From Ficedula albicollis (Eukaryota; Chordata; Aves; Passeriformes; Muscicapidae): a stretch of 64,000 nt of DNA. The stretch covers positions 4,818,761 to 4,882,760 of the forward strand of contig NC_021677.1 of NCBI RefSeq assembly GCF_000247815.1. Direction: 5' to 3'. The position numbers were made by a program, and so were the translations under genes. The notes beneath the pieces are model-generated. The model made no database searches, was not told where the DNA came from, and was given only the letters and a program-made list of their open reading frames with translations. Of the stretch, positions 28,963 to 42,558 are shown one piece after another (position 1 is the first letter of the stretch; the number at the start of each line of letters is the position of its first letter).

Positions 28963-31829
28963 CATAGCTTGTTATCTCCAGCCCTGTCTGCACTGGGGGC
29001 ATCTTTCTCTATAAAACAATATTTTCATATTATTAGTAGTTAATACAGCAGGGGCCAGGGGCAGAATCCTTCCTTGTGGCTTTTATGAGTGAAATTCATG
29101 TTACATGGTTGGGAAGTCATCTCTTCAAACAAGCTACATGATTTCTGATGCATTAAACTTATTCAGCCAAGATCAGGATTCTTGACTTAGGACAGCTGTT
29201 GTTGTGTGGGAAGGATCTTGAATTCTTACCAACACTAAGTTTTAATCATTTCAGCTATAGTCCTGCATTCAGTGTTTCACTTTCTTCTTGGATTTTTTCT
29301 AATTTCCTCCTGTTCTCCTTTTCAAGCTCTGTTTTTCCTTCAAAATCAACCAATTCAACATATTCCCCCCATGCTGCCATGTAGTGTTGTTAATATCACA
29401 CATACTGTGTAAATCTTAGCAGTCATTGATGTCTTTACATCTTTCAGTTTTATTTTTTTAGTGAATTCGTTGTATGTGCAGTGCTCTACATCCCCGCAGG
29501 ATCTTATCCTAGGTCTTCATTTTCTGAATGTAAAGGGTGTACTTTTGCACATCCCTGTTACTCCCACTTTGTTTCATCATACCTAATGAAGTTAAGGTAT
29601 TTTCCATACCAGTACAGCACCGAGAGCCCCTGTTTCTAACAGCTTTTAGCCAGGCATTGCCACTGGTGTGTAAAGGCAGCCCATCTGACTTTTTGTATGG
29701 TAGTGAAGTTCCAGTTTGCTCAACCTGTAGTCCAAATACAGACCTGTGATAGAGAATCATCTGTCAGTCTGAGGATGGGAGTGATTTATCTTAATTCAGT
29801 GGCTAAAGTGCTCAGAAAAACTAGGGGGTTGTCCCATAGGGGAAATTGGATGATTTTAAAGGGGGCTCCCTGAATCTGAATAGGATGAGATTAGGACATC
29901 AGCAAAGACTGCTCAGTAGCACCAAGAATGAGAACATGGATGAAGAACTCATGACCCAGATGTAAATCTTAATCCTGTGCTCACTCTGTCCTAAAAGAGA
30001 GTTTTTGCAAAGATGAGGAGCATGGGAAGAGAAGCAAGTAGAGGAGAACTGAGAGAGGTACTGCAAATCTGGAGTGGGGGTGAAATATTGTTTATCTTTA
30101 GTCACTAACCTGCTTATTTGGAGAGGAGACATCTACCCACAGCTGTGGAAGTCTGGAAATATTCTTGGAATGATGCAGCTTGCTAAGTGCAGGTACTAGA
30201 AACTGATTGATCCTTTTATGTGGTCTTTATTCTTGAAAAGGTGAACTTTGGTTTTCCGGCCAAGTCCCTAATCACCTCAATAGAAGAGCTGTTTTGGAAA
30301 CTTGAAAGGGTTGTTGTGTACTGAAGAAGGAAATGGGTCAATTAACTGTTGGATCATATTTAACTGTGAATAAATGAACCTTTGAACTGCACCCTGTTCC
30401 AAGCTCTAAGGTCAGAGCAGTACAGGAAATGTATTCTTTGGTACCACTCTGGGTTTTGGAGTATATAATTCAATCAAAGTGTACTATATACTTTGTGTAC
30501 CTTACACTGTATCTCAAAGTATAATGAGGTTGATAAAACTGTTTCTAATTGTTGAAATCACAGTTCAGCAATGCCAATAACTTAACACACTCCCTGATGT
30601 TTTTATTGTTATAGTTATAGACAATAAATTAATGTACCATGAGAGAAATCCATGTGGAGGTTTCCTGGCAGCTTCCCTGGTACTTTTTTATTCCTTTGAG
30701 AAGGACACAAGCTCGGGTCAGGTGTTGGGAGCTCAGGGTCTAAAATGCTGCCTTAGCCCTCACTCGTGTATTTTTTTGAGGGCTGACAGGGCAGCTGAAT
30801 TTTTAGTTTCCTTTTGTTGTCTCCACACTTCACAGAATAAAGGTAGTTATGTGAGACCAAGTGTGAGGCTTGGTATCTGTCTCCTTCCTTCTCCAGTGGA
30901 TCCAGTGTTTGGTCGCAATGTTTCAGGAATTAATAAATTAATGTTTGAGAGATGTTCAAACACAACGACTCTATTTTATCACTTGCTGATTATCATGGTT
31001 AAATAAAAAAAAATTGCTCAGCAGTATCATCCAAGAGTTTTTTGTGTAACCACACACAAAACATGGTATTTCCTAAAGTGTCCCTAGCAGCCCCTCAAGT
31101 GTCCAAGCTTAGACTTTTGCGTGGAAGTGTGATGGGAGCTGGCACCTCTCTGCATCTTCTGGTTATGACAGCAGAGCTCCAGTGGGAGCTTGGTAGGAAA
31201 TCAGGTGTGAGGCTTCTGTGAGATTCTTATTGTAATGTTGAGATAAAGTGGAAATTATTCCTGACTCATCCAGTGGCTTGTTGTTCCTGACATGTGGGGA
31301 ATGCTGGGAAGGAATGCGTTTCGGATTCTGGCTGGGGTTTCCAGTTACAGCTTTTATATTCAACTCTTGGTGTGGCTGAAAACTTCTGCCAGCTGTCAAC
31401 TTCAGAGCAAGTGGCAATCTGCCTTCTCAAACAAATGGCCTCCATGTTTATTTTCGGTTTCACGTTCGTTACACTTGCTGTAGGTTAGGAATCCTAGTAG
31501 CAGAGAACATCCTTGATATTCTAGTAAGAAATGCAGTGATTGCCTGTTGTGCCTGGAGCTTGAGCTAGCCTGCTTCATGCATATGCAAATAACAGAAAGC
31601 CCTGACCCATGGAATTACCAGTTTATAATCAATGGAATAATCCATTTAGGACCTCAGTAACTGGGACGGTTTCATACTATGGTTTCCACATCATGAGCAA
31701 AGGGACTTTTTATGGGATGTGAAGACTGAGTACACTCAAGGGTGGCAGTAGATGGAAGTAAATAATTATTACAATGCATTTTCTTTTTATGTCTCCTTTT
31801 TTCTGCTTGTTTTGTTTTTTCTTGAGCAG

Positions 31830-31902
31830 ATTGAAAACATAGATGCCTGTCTGAGTTTCTTGGGTGCTAAGGGGATTAACATCCAGGGGCTGTCAGCAGA
31901 AG
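31830..31902 (+). CDS. NAV2: NAV2 exon: last helices of the CH domain
   Basis: This 73-nt exon lies between acceptor ttgagcag and donor gtgagt, entering in phase 0 and leaving in phase 1. It encodes IENIDACLSFLGAKGINIQG followed by LSAE and the first base of a Glu codon. The pattern N---CL-FL---G--I-G is the classic end of a CH domain. The residues AKGINIQG point to NAV2 among the navigators (recall: NAV3 has ARGVNVQG here). The Gly in FLGAKG appears where I recall Ala in the human protein, a conservative change. Loss of this exon would shift the frame. Confidence 0.95.
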
Positions 31903-32387
31903 GTGAGTCCATTGGTTGCTCAAGATTTCATGTTAAATGAGGAACCTGAATTAATACCTGTGATTTCAACTAGAACATATAGTGTAATCGAAGATTAATA
32001 AGGTCAATTTAAACTTTTGACAGTCTTTACCTATTATTTTCCCCATCTCAGTGTGAAAGGTAGATAAAATACATGTTTAATTTCTATACAGCTGACTTGT
32101 AAAAATAATGAGACCAAATTAGAATTCAGTCAGTTCTTTACTACTTTCTCTTTAAAACCAGAAATTTCTTATCTCAGGTCTATAATTTGCACATTGATCA
32201 GTGTATATTTTACAGATAAAAGTGAACTGTTGTCAGTTGTTTGCCTTTTCAGAGAAAAATTTATTTCCTTGTTCTTCAGTTATTCTCTTACCTGAACAAT
32301 CATCCTGAACAACCATTTCTTCTCATTTTAAAGGTTTTTCTTGTTTCCGAGTGCACCAAACCATCAAATCCAAATGTTTTGAGAAAG

Positions 32388-33205
<818 letters not shown>

Positions 33206-36082
33206 GACAACATTTTGACCTCTAATTAATCAAACTGCTTTTGAAGAGCATCAAAAATTTTCTGAAACCAAACTAGGATTACTGTATTCCTTTTTGCCAG
33301 GATGTGTGATACCTGTTGGCTCAGAAGCTGTTTAGCCATTATCTTACTAGGAGATCAAAGAGATTTTTGTCATCCTTAGCACCAGCTTTCACTTGTATTT
33401 TCATTTAAATATGCTGGAAAAGCAGTTGGGTTCATTAGCTGAATATATGATATGACATCTCCATCAGTGCTTTACAGAACAAATAATTTAATGTGGCATC
33501 AGGTGAGACTTCAAAGTTACGTTTGATGGCTGTCTTCACAAACTTAGTTTGGATGAGGAGGCTGCAGCAAAACAGCAGATATTTAGTATGCATTGTTCTA
33601 ACATGAATACACCATAGCTAGGAGGAGAGGGAGCTGAATTTTAGGTGCATTCTTAGACTGGATTAGAACAGCAATAACAAATATTTTCCTCCAAAGAGAA
33701 GCTTTACTACAGCTTTACTACAGCACCTGAGTGGTGCTAGCATTATATGCCTCAATTGCTCAGTTATAATCAGAAGGATTCTCATGTCAAGAAAAGGAAG
33801 CATAAGCTAAACTTCAAACAGCAGAAAATTTGTTTGCCAATAAATGATTAAAAAGAATATGCAGCTGAGTCAGTTGTAAAAGCAACTTTGAACTTAGCAT
33901 GGAAATATTGTAAAAATGTATTTCATATTATTTACCTGTCTCAATAGAAGGTAAAATCTAAGTGAAATATCAGGCCAGTGATGTGAAAACTGCCTGAGTG
34001 TACAAAGTTGGCAGCGTGGTGTTGCTCACACTGGGGAAGGGACAGCATGATTGATGCTCATGGCTCTCCTGCCAAGTCACAAATCAGGCCCAGCAGGATA
34101 AATGTGCTTCCCATGGCTTCACTGATTTGGGATTTCTGCCTTTCTTTTACACTATCTAGGAATTAGTGTATTAAATCACATGGAAGCTAAGAAGGGACCA
34201 GTAATGTTTGCTGCCAGCATATAAATGAGAGCCTTTACTGGCTTCACCACTAACATTGAAGGAAGAAAGTGAGAGCAACTAGAGTGGGGGAGGGAATGAA
34301 TATATTTTTATAAAATAAGTTAAAAGACTTGAATGCAACAGGAAAGTAAATTTCTCTTTTTAGTTGCTCCGGCACTGTGTTGAGGAACACAGAATCATTT
34401 AAAGGGGGAATGTTGTTACCAAACAAGCCAGTGATTCTGTACAAGTTGCCAAGACCTGCTAGGTCAACTGCAAATAACTTTATTTACTTCACTGGCAGAT
34501 CCTCATCTAGGAGGAAGGAAAAGGTTGTGCTTGTTTCCAAATGGGAATAATCACTTAAGTCTCCTGGGTTTGTTAAGAGCACGTATTTTTCAATAGTGCA
34601 GCTTCAGTGTGGAGGGAAGTTAATGGTTCAAACCTGCAATTTGGATGACTCCTAAATGTTGAAATAATTTGGGACTGTGTGTGTCATATCCTTCCAGTGT
34701 TGAAAAATCCTGCTTTGATATGTGCATGCCACTTACACAGAGTCTATTTTTATGGATTTATGCAGTGGAGATGCTGAGGATCTGAAATCACTGATGATGA
34801 CTGTGCTGTGCTAGAGGCTTCCCTTTCCCAGAAATATGGAGGCAAAAAGGCATCCCCTTATCAAAGATTCTTAAAAATCTAAAATCTCCCTTTGTGGTTG
34901 CTAAAGAAAGCTACAGAAAGCTGGAGACTTCTTTTCACTTCTTGCAGCAAATTTTTATTGTTCATTCTTTAAACTGTCTTTCCATACCCCTCCTCTCAGA
35001 CTTGTTTTAGTCTCCTTGAATTGGAGCTTCCCAGCAAAGCTTGCTCTCCTTCACACAATATCTCCTTGCTCTCAAGATATTGAAGATATTGGAGGACAGA
35101 AATGTGCAGTGGAAACTCAAATTCATATCACAAATAAGCAGCTGCACATCTTTTGAATAACAGATGAGCTGGATGGTGATCAGCTGAACACATCATGAAA
35201 CAGTGATGTAGGGGAAGCAAGCACCAACAGGGATATACCAGGATGGAAATCTCTGAGGAGTGGCTTTGTGGCATTACCTATGAAAACCAAATTCCAGTTT
35301 CCTCTCAAGTGTCTGGAGCGTTTGTTTCCAATATCCAGGACAGTAATTTTTGGCTCCACATTTAGAATGGGTGGGTGACATCCTTGTCCTTATCTAAGTC
35401 AATATGATACTGGAGCTGACCATGGGCTGGAGAGGACTTGAAGCAGGAAGCATTTGAGATTCTGCTGATGTGCAGAATGCAGTGAGGCTGAAGTACTCTC
35501 TGACTCCCTTTTGTGTGAAGTGCAGGGTAGAACTGGCAGAATTACCTCAGTTTTTAAGATAAAAGAAACAGAGGTACTTCTGAAAGTCTGATTTAAAATG
35601 TTTTGTTTCAAATCCAGAGAGAAAAAGTCTGCTTTAACTCATTAAAAATGTTCTTCTTTTGATTATTTGGTCAAAGCAGGTTGCTGTTCTGATAAATTCA
35701 GCAGAAAACTGAATGCCATAGAAAGCAACAGGTCATAGGTGGGTTATCGTTATAATTGCCTCTCACATCACATAGAAATCAGTTTCCAGTTGCATGTAGC
35801 TTTGCTAAATTTAAACAAGCAGGCCCATGGTAATTTCTTTTATCTTCTGGCCTGTATTTGTGCAGTTAAGCTTCTCAGAGCCTTTGGATCTGTTTAGTTA
35901 TGCTTCAGCCTGTGAGTAAATGCTGCTTTCCTTACAGTTCCCATGAGTAATTTGAGTTCATTACGGTAGATAAGGAAATCCTTTTTACTGTGTTCTGCTG
36001 TATTTTGTGTCTGTTCTACTTCCATCCCTGTCCTCCCAAGCCAAACACGGATTATTGAAGAGAACCTGCAGATCAGAGAAGA

Positions 36083-36230
36083 AACCTGCCTGGTGCAGTG
36101 AGAAGGCTGGGTTTGTGCATGGCACTGCATGGGAGCAGGAGTGGTTTGGGAAAAATAACCTGCCTGGTGCAGTGAGAAGGCTGGGTTTGTGCATGGCACT
36201 GCATGGGAGCAGGAGTGGGCTGGGAAAAAG
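36083..36230. repeat. 74-bp tandem repeat, two units
   Basis: The unit starting aacctgcctggtgcagtgag occurs at 36083-36156 and 36157-36230. The units are almost identical, with changes only near the end (gtggtttggg versus gtgggctggg). It is a recent local duplication inside a purine-rich stretch. Confidence 0.9.
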
Positions 36231-37812
36231 GGAAACAGACAGGATTAATTGGGACCCCACTGTTCAGGAAGAGACTAAAATTGGCCAAGAAAACAAAGGA
36301 AGACCAAAAATGGCTGCTGAAGGGCCCTGGGAATGATAATCCTTTAAACAAGGGAACAGGGCGTCAGTGGTGGGAGAGAGCACTGATGGAGGGGCCAGGC
36401 TGCAGAGAGGAAAGAATGGCTACTTAAACTGGGTCAAGAAGTACGAGAGGAAAGGAATATCCTGGATCTTGGTGGTGACCAGCGTCACTTAGAGAAGGGC
36501 TAATATTCTCTGAAGACGTGGTCATGGGTTGAGACAAATTTCAGAAAGAAAGTAAATTATATTAGTGGCTGGGAAGGGAAAGTAGACTGAGGTGCAGATA
36601 GACAAGGAGACCAAAGCTGGAAGCTGGTACACAACAGGAAACAACAGTTTTAAATCTTGAGCCTCGGATCTGCTGGGTAAAGTGCTTAGGATTAGGAGCA
36701 GAAGCTTGTTTATACAGCAGAGAGGAGCAATGTGAGCAGAAATGTGGCTAGGAGAGGTAGTAAAGGATGGGGTGAGGCCCATCACAAACTTGGAGCAACC
36801 TTTCAGTCGGAACTGGAAATAAATGAAAATTCTGGTTCTTGCCTATGTGCTTGGCCCCTGTTTTGCCACATGTCCTTTTCTTCTTTCTTTCTCACAGGGC
36901 AACAGTCAGCTTTTAGTTCAAGTGATCTCTGCACCAGTGGCAAAAGTTCAGACATTTGATGTAGCTTTTTTAATTTACTTTTTTAATTTAGGAAATTAAA
37001 CATGCTAAATAATTAAGTCACAGCACATTAAGGTTGTCTGCAAGGAAGAATTTTCCCTCTTGTATATTAATTACAATACAGTGGTTAAGTACATGGTCTG
37101 ATACACCATTTTGTATTTCTGTTTGTTTTTTGCATTTTTGCATTTGATATTGCATAGAAGAGGAGGATGACAATCAGGAATTGAAAAGTTTATATACTTT
37201 TATAGCTCAGCTATCAACTATCCTTAGGTACACTGGGTGCCCTTCCCTTATCATCTTGTGATAGTATCAAAGCTGATAATTATCTATTTGAATACAGCTA
37301 TGCCACCGAATAACCATATTTTCTGGTGCAAAACTTGCATCAAATTTTCATAGTGGAAATGATTATTCTGATATTCCAGAAATGTGTGTGAGAATGGGGT
37401 AGTTTCCTCCTTGTGGAAGTTTGGAACTGAGAAATCATTTGCAGTGTGCTGTCCTCAATGCAATTGTTATTATGGAGGCTGTGTTTTGGGGATTTTAGCT
37501 GTGTTAGTTTAAAGGAAATATTTAAAGGGACTTGCTTTTTAAGCACACTGGCATTAACACAGACTGCAGTGGAAATGTGAGATATTGCTCAGTCACCGCA
37601 GGGGAGAGATTAGTTATTTATTTGTTGTTGATGCTCACTGGCAATCAGTTGTAATGCCAATTAGATATGCAGAAAGAAACTTATCCTAAAGGATGCCCCA
37701 AAGGAATTCAGTTCAGACAATGTTCTGGGGATGGAGTGGCTGACCTACTGCAGTGTCAGAAAGAAAACACCCATTGATGTCTGACAAGTAACTTCTCAAC
37801 TTTGCCTTACAG

Positions 37813-38047
37813 AAATCAGGAATGGCAATCTGAAGGCCATCCTGGGCCTCTTCTTCAGTCTGTCTCGGTACAAGCAGCAGCAGCAGCAGCAGCCCCAGCA
37901 CCTTCCGTCCCAGCAAGCAGGGCCTCCATCCCAGTGCCAGGTGGGGGTCCCTCAGCAGCAGGTGCCAGCTCCACTCCAGACCCCATGCCAACAGCCCCCA
38001 CAAGCTGTGCAGCATCAGTTCAAAGCACAATCAGAAATGCAGTCCAG
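37813..38047 (+). CDS. NAV2: NAV2 exon: CH domain end and Gln/Pro-rich linker
   Basis: This 235-nt exon follows acceptor tgccttacag and ends before donor gtgggg, entering in phase 1 and leaving in phase 2. It begins by completing Glu and reads EIRNGNLKAILGLFFSLSRY, the strongly conserved last helix of the CH domain. Next come Lys and six CAG-encoded Gln (37875-37892), then a Pro/Gln-rich linker containing GPPSQCQ, GVPQQQVPAP and TPCQQPPQ, and finally KAQSEMQS. The linker is low in complexity and probably disordered. The donor gtgggg is weaker than the other donors in the window. The last, split Ser codon (AG|T) is completed at 39611. Confidence 0.94.
37875..37892 (+). repeat. NAV2: Coding CAG repeat, (CAG)6
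   Basis: Six perfect CAG codons give six Gln right after the conserved SLSRYK end of the CH domain. Navigators carry a Gln run at this spot, of variable length by my recall. Confidence 0.9.
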
Positions 38048-38090
38048 GTGGGGAAATCTCCTCAAAGTTGGGGTTTCTTTAATTATTTAT

Positions 38091-38144
<54 letters not shown>

Positions 38145-39610
38145 TCCCATTGCAGGTCTTAAAAAGCCAAAGAAACTCCTTTCTTTAGTCCTGCTCTAGT
38201 GCATTGGGAATGGAATGCTGGGTAGCAATTGACTTCAAGCCTTTGGAAATCAAAACACATGTGTTTAATTATGTTCTCAGTGCTGGAAATCTGTAGCCCA
38301 ATGGGTGTAACATCCCTGCTTGACCCAGTAACCACAGGATTGTAAAAGGATGTTTTTCTCACTGTTGCTTTTGCTTCTTTCTACTCACAAAGCGTGCACA
38401 TTACCCTTAGAAAACATACACATTAGGCATATGAAAACCAACTTGAATTCTCAGATTACAAGAGTATCAGTCTTCACTAAGAAATGGAAGGGTTACCTTC
38501 CATTGTGGGGAAGGGTTACTCTGACAGTGGTAAAAGAAACAGAGCTCATAACACATTGCAATCAAAATTGAATCTAGACTTTTTGGTCAAAAATAATATG
38601 CAACATATTTGCTTGCTTTACATGAAAAATAATTTTCATAGCTGGTGTTTGTTGACACTCCCAGATCTCAGTACACATGACTAGAAAAGGATTTTGTTCC
38701 TTGAATGTCTTTAATACTAGGAGTGCTCTGCCCAGGTTGGAATAAAAGCAGTTTTCTGAGGCAGTACCACAGTAAATGCATGTGCAGCCTTCTTCTTGTC
38801 TGACCCTTGCACTGCTGAAACAGGGAAGGTTTAGTGTGGATAAGAAGCAGAATTAAAAGCAGAAATCATATTTTCACAATTATTAAAGTATGAAGGCTTT
38901 TTGTTTTTACATATTGAGCCTTGTTTGTGTTAACACACCTTGAGGTGAGCACTGGCTTCAGTGCTGCCTTATGAGGCAAATAAACAGTTTAACTGAAGCC
39001 TTCCAAGTGAGACTATTAGAGGTTATTTGGGTTTGGCTTTTATGTCCTTCTTCACAAATTATGCTCATTTGGATGTTAACAATAGTTTTGTATAATTGAA
39101 AAACATAGTGTTCCTACAGCATGTATGAACAGGAAATGACTGTAAAATAAAGATGTGTTTGAAGAGGTTTCTGCAGCTATTCTGTCAGACACGCAGAGAT
39201 GCTGAACACTGTTTTGCTGTTTTCAGACCATTGTGGAGATTGGGCTGGGTTTCAAATAATTGAAAAATATGTATATCCTGAAGATCTTTAATGTCATGTT
39301 TTCTTAGTATGTACTAAAGTCAGATTGCTCAGATTCTACAGAAAATATATATAATAAAGGAGTGAGGAGGAAAAGGGGAATAGAGTTGGGGGTTGCATGC
39401 AGATTTGCATGTTTATTATTCTGTAAAAATTAATTAATTTCAGACTTTAGTTGTTTTGACCTGAAGTCATACTTGGGCAAGAAGCTTTATATTCCTGTGA
39501 AATTCATAAAAAACCCTTTTCTCCCTAAAACTAGTTACTAAGTTCAGTGGCTCTTAAAAAAAAAAATTCTTTGTTCAATGTTCTCTTCCACTTTTTCTTT
39601 CCTGTCGCAG
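38048..39610 (+). other. NAV2: NAV2 intron with a 48-nt poly-T near its donor
   Basis: The intron is 1,563 bp, with donor gtgggg and acceptor ctgtcgcag. A pure run of 48 T (38094-38141) lies only 46 bp after the donor, followed by gcttcccattgcag|gt. No exon or named transposon is seen in the rest. Confidence 0.9.
38094..38141. repeat. Poly-T tract, 48 nt
   Basis: An uninterrupted T run follows ttatctc and precedes gcttcccattgcaggt. It could be the poly-A tail of a minus-strand retroelement or simply an expanded homopolymer. No element body is recognisable next to it. Confidence 0.85.
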
Positions 39611-39679
39611 TGCATCTCCCAGGGACTCATCTCAAAGCAAAATCATCCGATTCACTCTTGGTCAGAAAAGGTCTTCTAG
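39611..39679 (+). CDS. NAV2: NAV2 exon: short basic linker, frame-neutral
   Basis: This 69-nt exon has acceptor ctgtcgcag and donor gttagc, entering and leaving in phase 2. It encodes ASPRDSSQSKIIRFTLGQKR plus SS. The conserved heart is SQSKIIRFTLGQK, which I recall in NAV2 and relatives just after the Gln-rich linker. Because it is exactly 23 codons and symmetric in phase, it can be skipped without a frameshift, so it is a candidate cassette exon. Its donor gttagc departs from consensus (gtaagt), which fits optional inclusion. The next exon begins with A, completing AG|A (Arg). Confidence 0.92.
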   Translation, partial: CISQGLISKQNHPIHSWSEKVF

Positions 39680-39825
39680 GTTAGCATTTCTTCATCTTCT
39701 GCAAAGCATGAATAATCCTTTTGCAATATTTCTGGGTGCATGTTTAGGGTTCCTGTCAAAAACAGTTTGTAACTTTACAAACGCCTGAAATGGGAAAGTT
39801 TTAAATGGATTTAATTTTTTCTCCT

Positions 39826-39882
39826 TTTTTTTTTTTTGTTTGTTTTGGTTTTTTTGGGTTTTTTTGGGTTTTTTTTTTTTGA
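39826..39882. repeat. T-rich low-complexity tract
   Basis: Runs of T are broken by single or triple G (for example gtttgttttggttttttt followed by gggttttttt twice). It is a simple repeat with no coding meaning. Confidence 0.8.
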
Positions 39883-40018
39883 GGTGTGGAATGCATTTTG
39901 GCCCTCAAGGAGATAATTTGATTTTCTTGTTCTTAGGAGCTTTTGCTTTTGAGAACAAAACATGGTTCTGGGAGTTCTTGCACCACTGTATGAATTATAT
40001 TTTGATCTGCATTATTGC

Positions 40019-40110
40019 AATCATAGAATAGTAGAATGTTTTGGGTTGGATGTGACCTTAAAGGTCATCCAGTTCCATCCCCCATCTGAACTGCATCAGG
40101 CCACTGTCTC
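40019..40110 (-). mobile_element. CR1 LINE 3'-end fragment, short
   Basis: The segment aatcatagaatagtagaatg, ttttgggttggatgtgacct, then aaaggtcatccagttccatc is the terminal part of a minus-strand CR1. After about 40105 the similarity fades, and the following GC-rich 120 bp may belong to the same or another old element. Confidence 0.8.
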
Positions 40111-42558
40111 AGCTAGTGACGAGAGTATCACCTTCATGATGTGAGCCCCAACAGCACTGTGTGGCTCTTGCTCATCAGAGCCCCTGCTCTCCCCAGTGCT
40201 CCCACACTCAGCACCACACTCAGCACCTGAAGTGAATCATAGGTATTTCAGTCCATTTTATCCCTGGATCCCAGCATGACTTGCATCCCAGCCTATCTGT
40301 CCATCTCATCTCAGTGGTCGTAAGGGTTGCTGTAGTTATTAATCTAGTTAATAATCTTGTTATTTAAATGTTTCACTAGAATATATTTTTACATTATAAA
40401 AATTATAAATTATACCATACCATTTTTGCTAAACTTGTGAACTATAGCTTATGATCTTTATTCGGTTTGTATAGATTGGTTTTTTTGCTGTATAATTTAG
40501 ATTTATTTCCAACATCTTATTTCTTATATTCTGACAGTGAATCTCTGCAGAATAATCCCTGTTAAAAAGTTTCACATTTCCTTTTCATGTTCTTCCTTAT
40601 TCATAATTATAGTTTGACAGCTCATATTTGCTTAACAGGGGTGCTGAGGAGTAGTAAAAGAGAGTTTTCTCCAAGCTCAGTACTTTCTCTCTAAATAGCA
40701 AGAACCCAGAAGTGTCTCCTTGAACCTGATTTTTTCCTTAGATTTCACAGGCACTGCTGTGATGTATCTTGACCTAATATAAAAAGCAGGGGCTTTAAAC
40801 CAGTTAGTTAAACTACAATGCGGGAAATAAAAGTATAAAAGAAAAGACATCTTCAATAGTGCTTTTAGCACGTAGGTTTTTTGTTCTTGGTGTGTTTTTA
40901 TTGGCGGTGACAATACTGACTCATGAAAAACTTGTTGCTCCTTCAGTGGTCTCATGGTTTGAGGAGCTTTGTTTACTTTAAAATGTGACAGCTTTGCAAA
41001 ACCCATGTGGATGTGTGTGGGGAGCCTTTTCTTATCCATCAGTACAGGAAGATTGTCCCTTCCCTACTGTTGGAAAACTCCCCTCCATACTGGGGCCCTC
41101 AGAGCCATCCTGGGGTGGGTGCCCCATACTCAGTGTTTCAAAACTGGGTGGCAGCTTTGGGCTGAGGTACCTTGTAGAAAACCTAATTTGTTTCCTGCCA
41201 AACAAAATGAAATTTTAATGAACTTCCTTGTCTTGGTGACTTTCTCAAAAAGTTCCATTTGTCACTGGTTGCCCTCAGCTTCTTCCCCGTGGTCTCCTCT
41301 ACAGTGGATGAAGCCTCTCTGGGCTTCTCTCATGGACCCTTTGCTGCAGTGATGAGTATGGACAACGTTTTAGCACCCCCCAGGGCTGGAAAAAGCTGGA
41401 TAATTTAAGAGACTGATCTAAAAGTCAACCTCAGAACCATGATGTGCTGTGCTGAATCTATGGTAGTTTGAGCTTGTAAATTAATTTTTGGATTTGTATT
41501 TGAATGATGCCCTCATGTCTTAGACTCTCTTGAGCTTTGAAAGCATGTGCATGCAGCTGTTGACATATTGGCTTTTTCTTCATGTTTCTTTTCATATTTT
41601 CTATTTCTTCACTAGTCTTGGATAAATCTGTTTATTTAGGAAACTCTGCCAGGTTCCTTCCTGGCTTCTCTTCCTTCTCTCAGAGGCACAATGGTGATTT
41701 GGTCAGTTGCATCCCCACTCTCTCTGACAACTAGGACTTCTTCCTTTTACCTTATTATTGACACAAGTTATTTAAATAGATTTTTGTATTTTATATAAAG
41801 CTCTTAAAAGATTCTGTTTGTGAATGTTGGTTTTGAAGTGTTCTGAGATGTGATGACAGTGGCTTTCCTGATTCTGTTGGGCTTTTTAGAGAAGTCTTCC
41901 ACCTTCCTTTTTGCTTGAAAAGCAGAAAAGCTTGTCTACTTACTCCAGAATAACTACATTATTCTTTCCTAGTTAATCAGCTAAAGCTGGTAAGTACTGG
42001 CTGTGGTAAGAAAATGCTGGAAAAGACAGATGCCCGGTTTACACCAGAGGCTTATACCAGCTCACTGATAATGCGGTTACTCTAGAAGAGGGTACTGAAG
42101 CTTTGTGTGATTTATATAGGCTCAGATAATTAAACCAAGTTAAAGTTTTGCTAGGCTTGGCTGTTGAGTTTTGTATCTGTCAGGGCAGAGATGTGATATG
42201 CTTCTTTACAAGGGAAAAGGCAGCCAAGTTCCATCTTATTGCTATTTCTGAAATAAGGGTAGCCCTTATGTGGCTAGCATGTGATGAAGTGTCTGGTTTA
42301 AGAACAGTAATGCCTCACTTAGTCTTAACCTTTTGCCAATGGTATTGTTCCACTGAATTTACCTGCAACTATTTCTGATTCACCAGACTTATGGCAGGTG
42401 ACTGTTAATTTTGTCTCAGGGCTTTTTTTCTGGTGTAAAGCAATTCAGACTGTTACTTGTTTGACATATACTTTTCAACTAAGATGATTCTTTGATTTAT
42501 TCTTACAGAAGTAGAAAGACCCGTATGAGCCTATACTTGTGCTGTTGATTGTTTTATT

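Larger units (their letters stand above)
18023..31829 (+). other. NAV2: NAV2 intron within the CH domain, 13.8 kb
   Basis: Donor gtaagt, acceptor cttgagcag. I see no exon-like frame inside. It contains CR1 fragments at 19587-19723 (+), 25042-25380 (-) and 28270-28470 (-), the last duplicated at 28699-28899. The remainder is AT-rich unique intron. The block at about 20160-20670 is richer in G+C than its surroundings, but I cannot assign it to any element. Confidence 0.9.

Noticed and set aside
30632..31006. 124-residue plus-strand open frame
   Set aside because: No domain, no flanking splice sites in a fitting phase and no similarity to navigators; it is within expectation for a random open frame in a 13.8-kb intron.
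36083..36230. Direct repeats that could suggest a CRISPR-like array
   Set aside because: There are only two adjacent 74-bp units without spacers, in a vertebrate intron. It is a simple tandem duplication.
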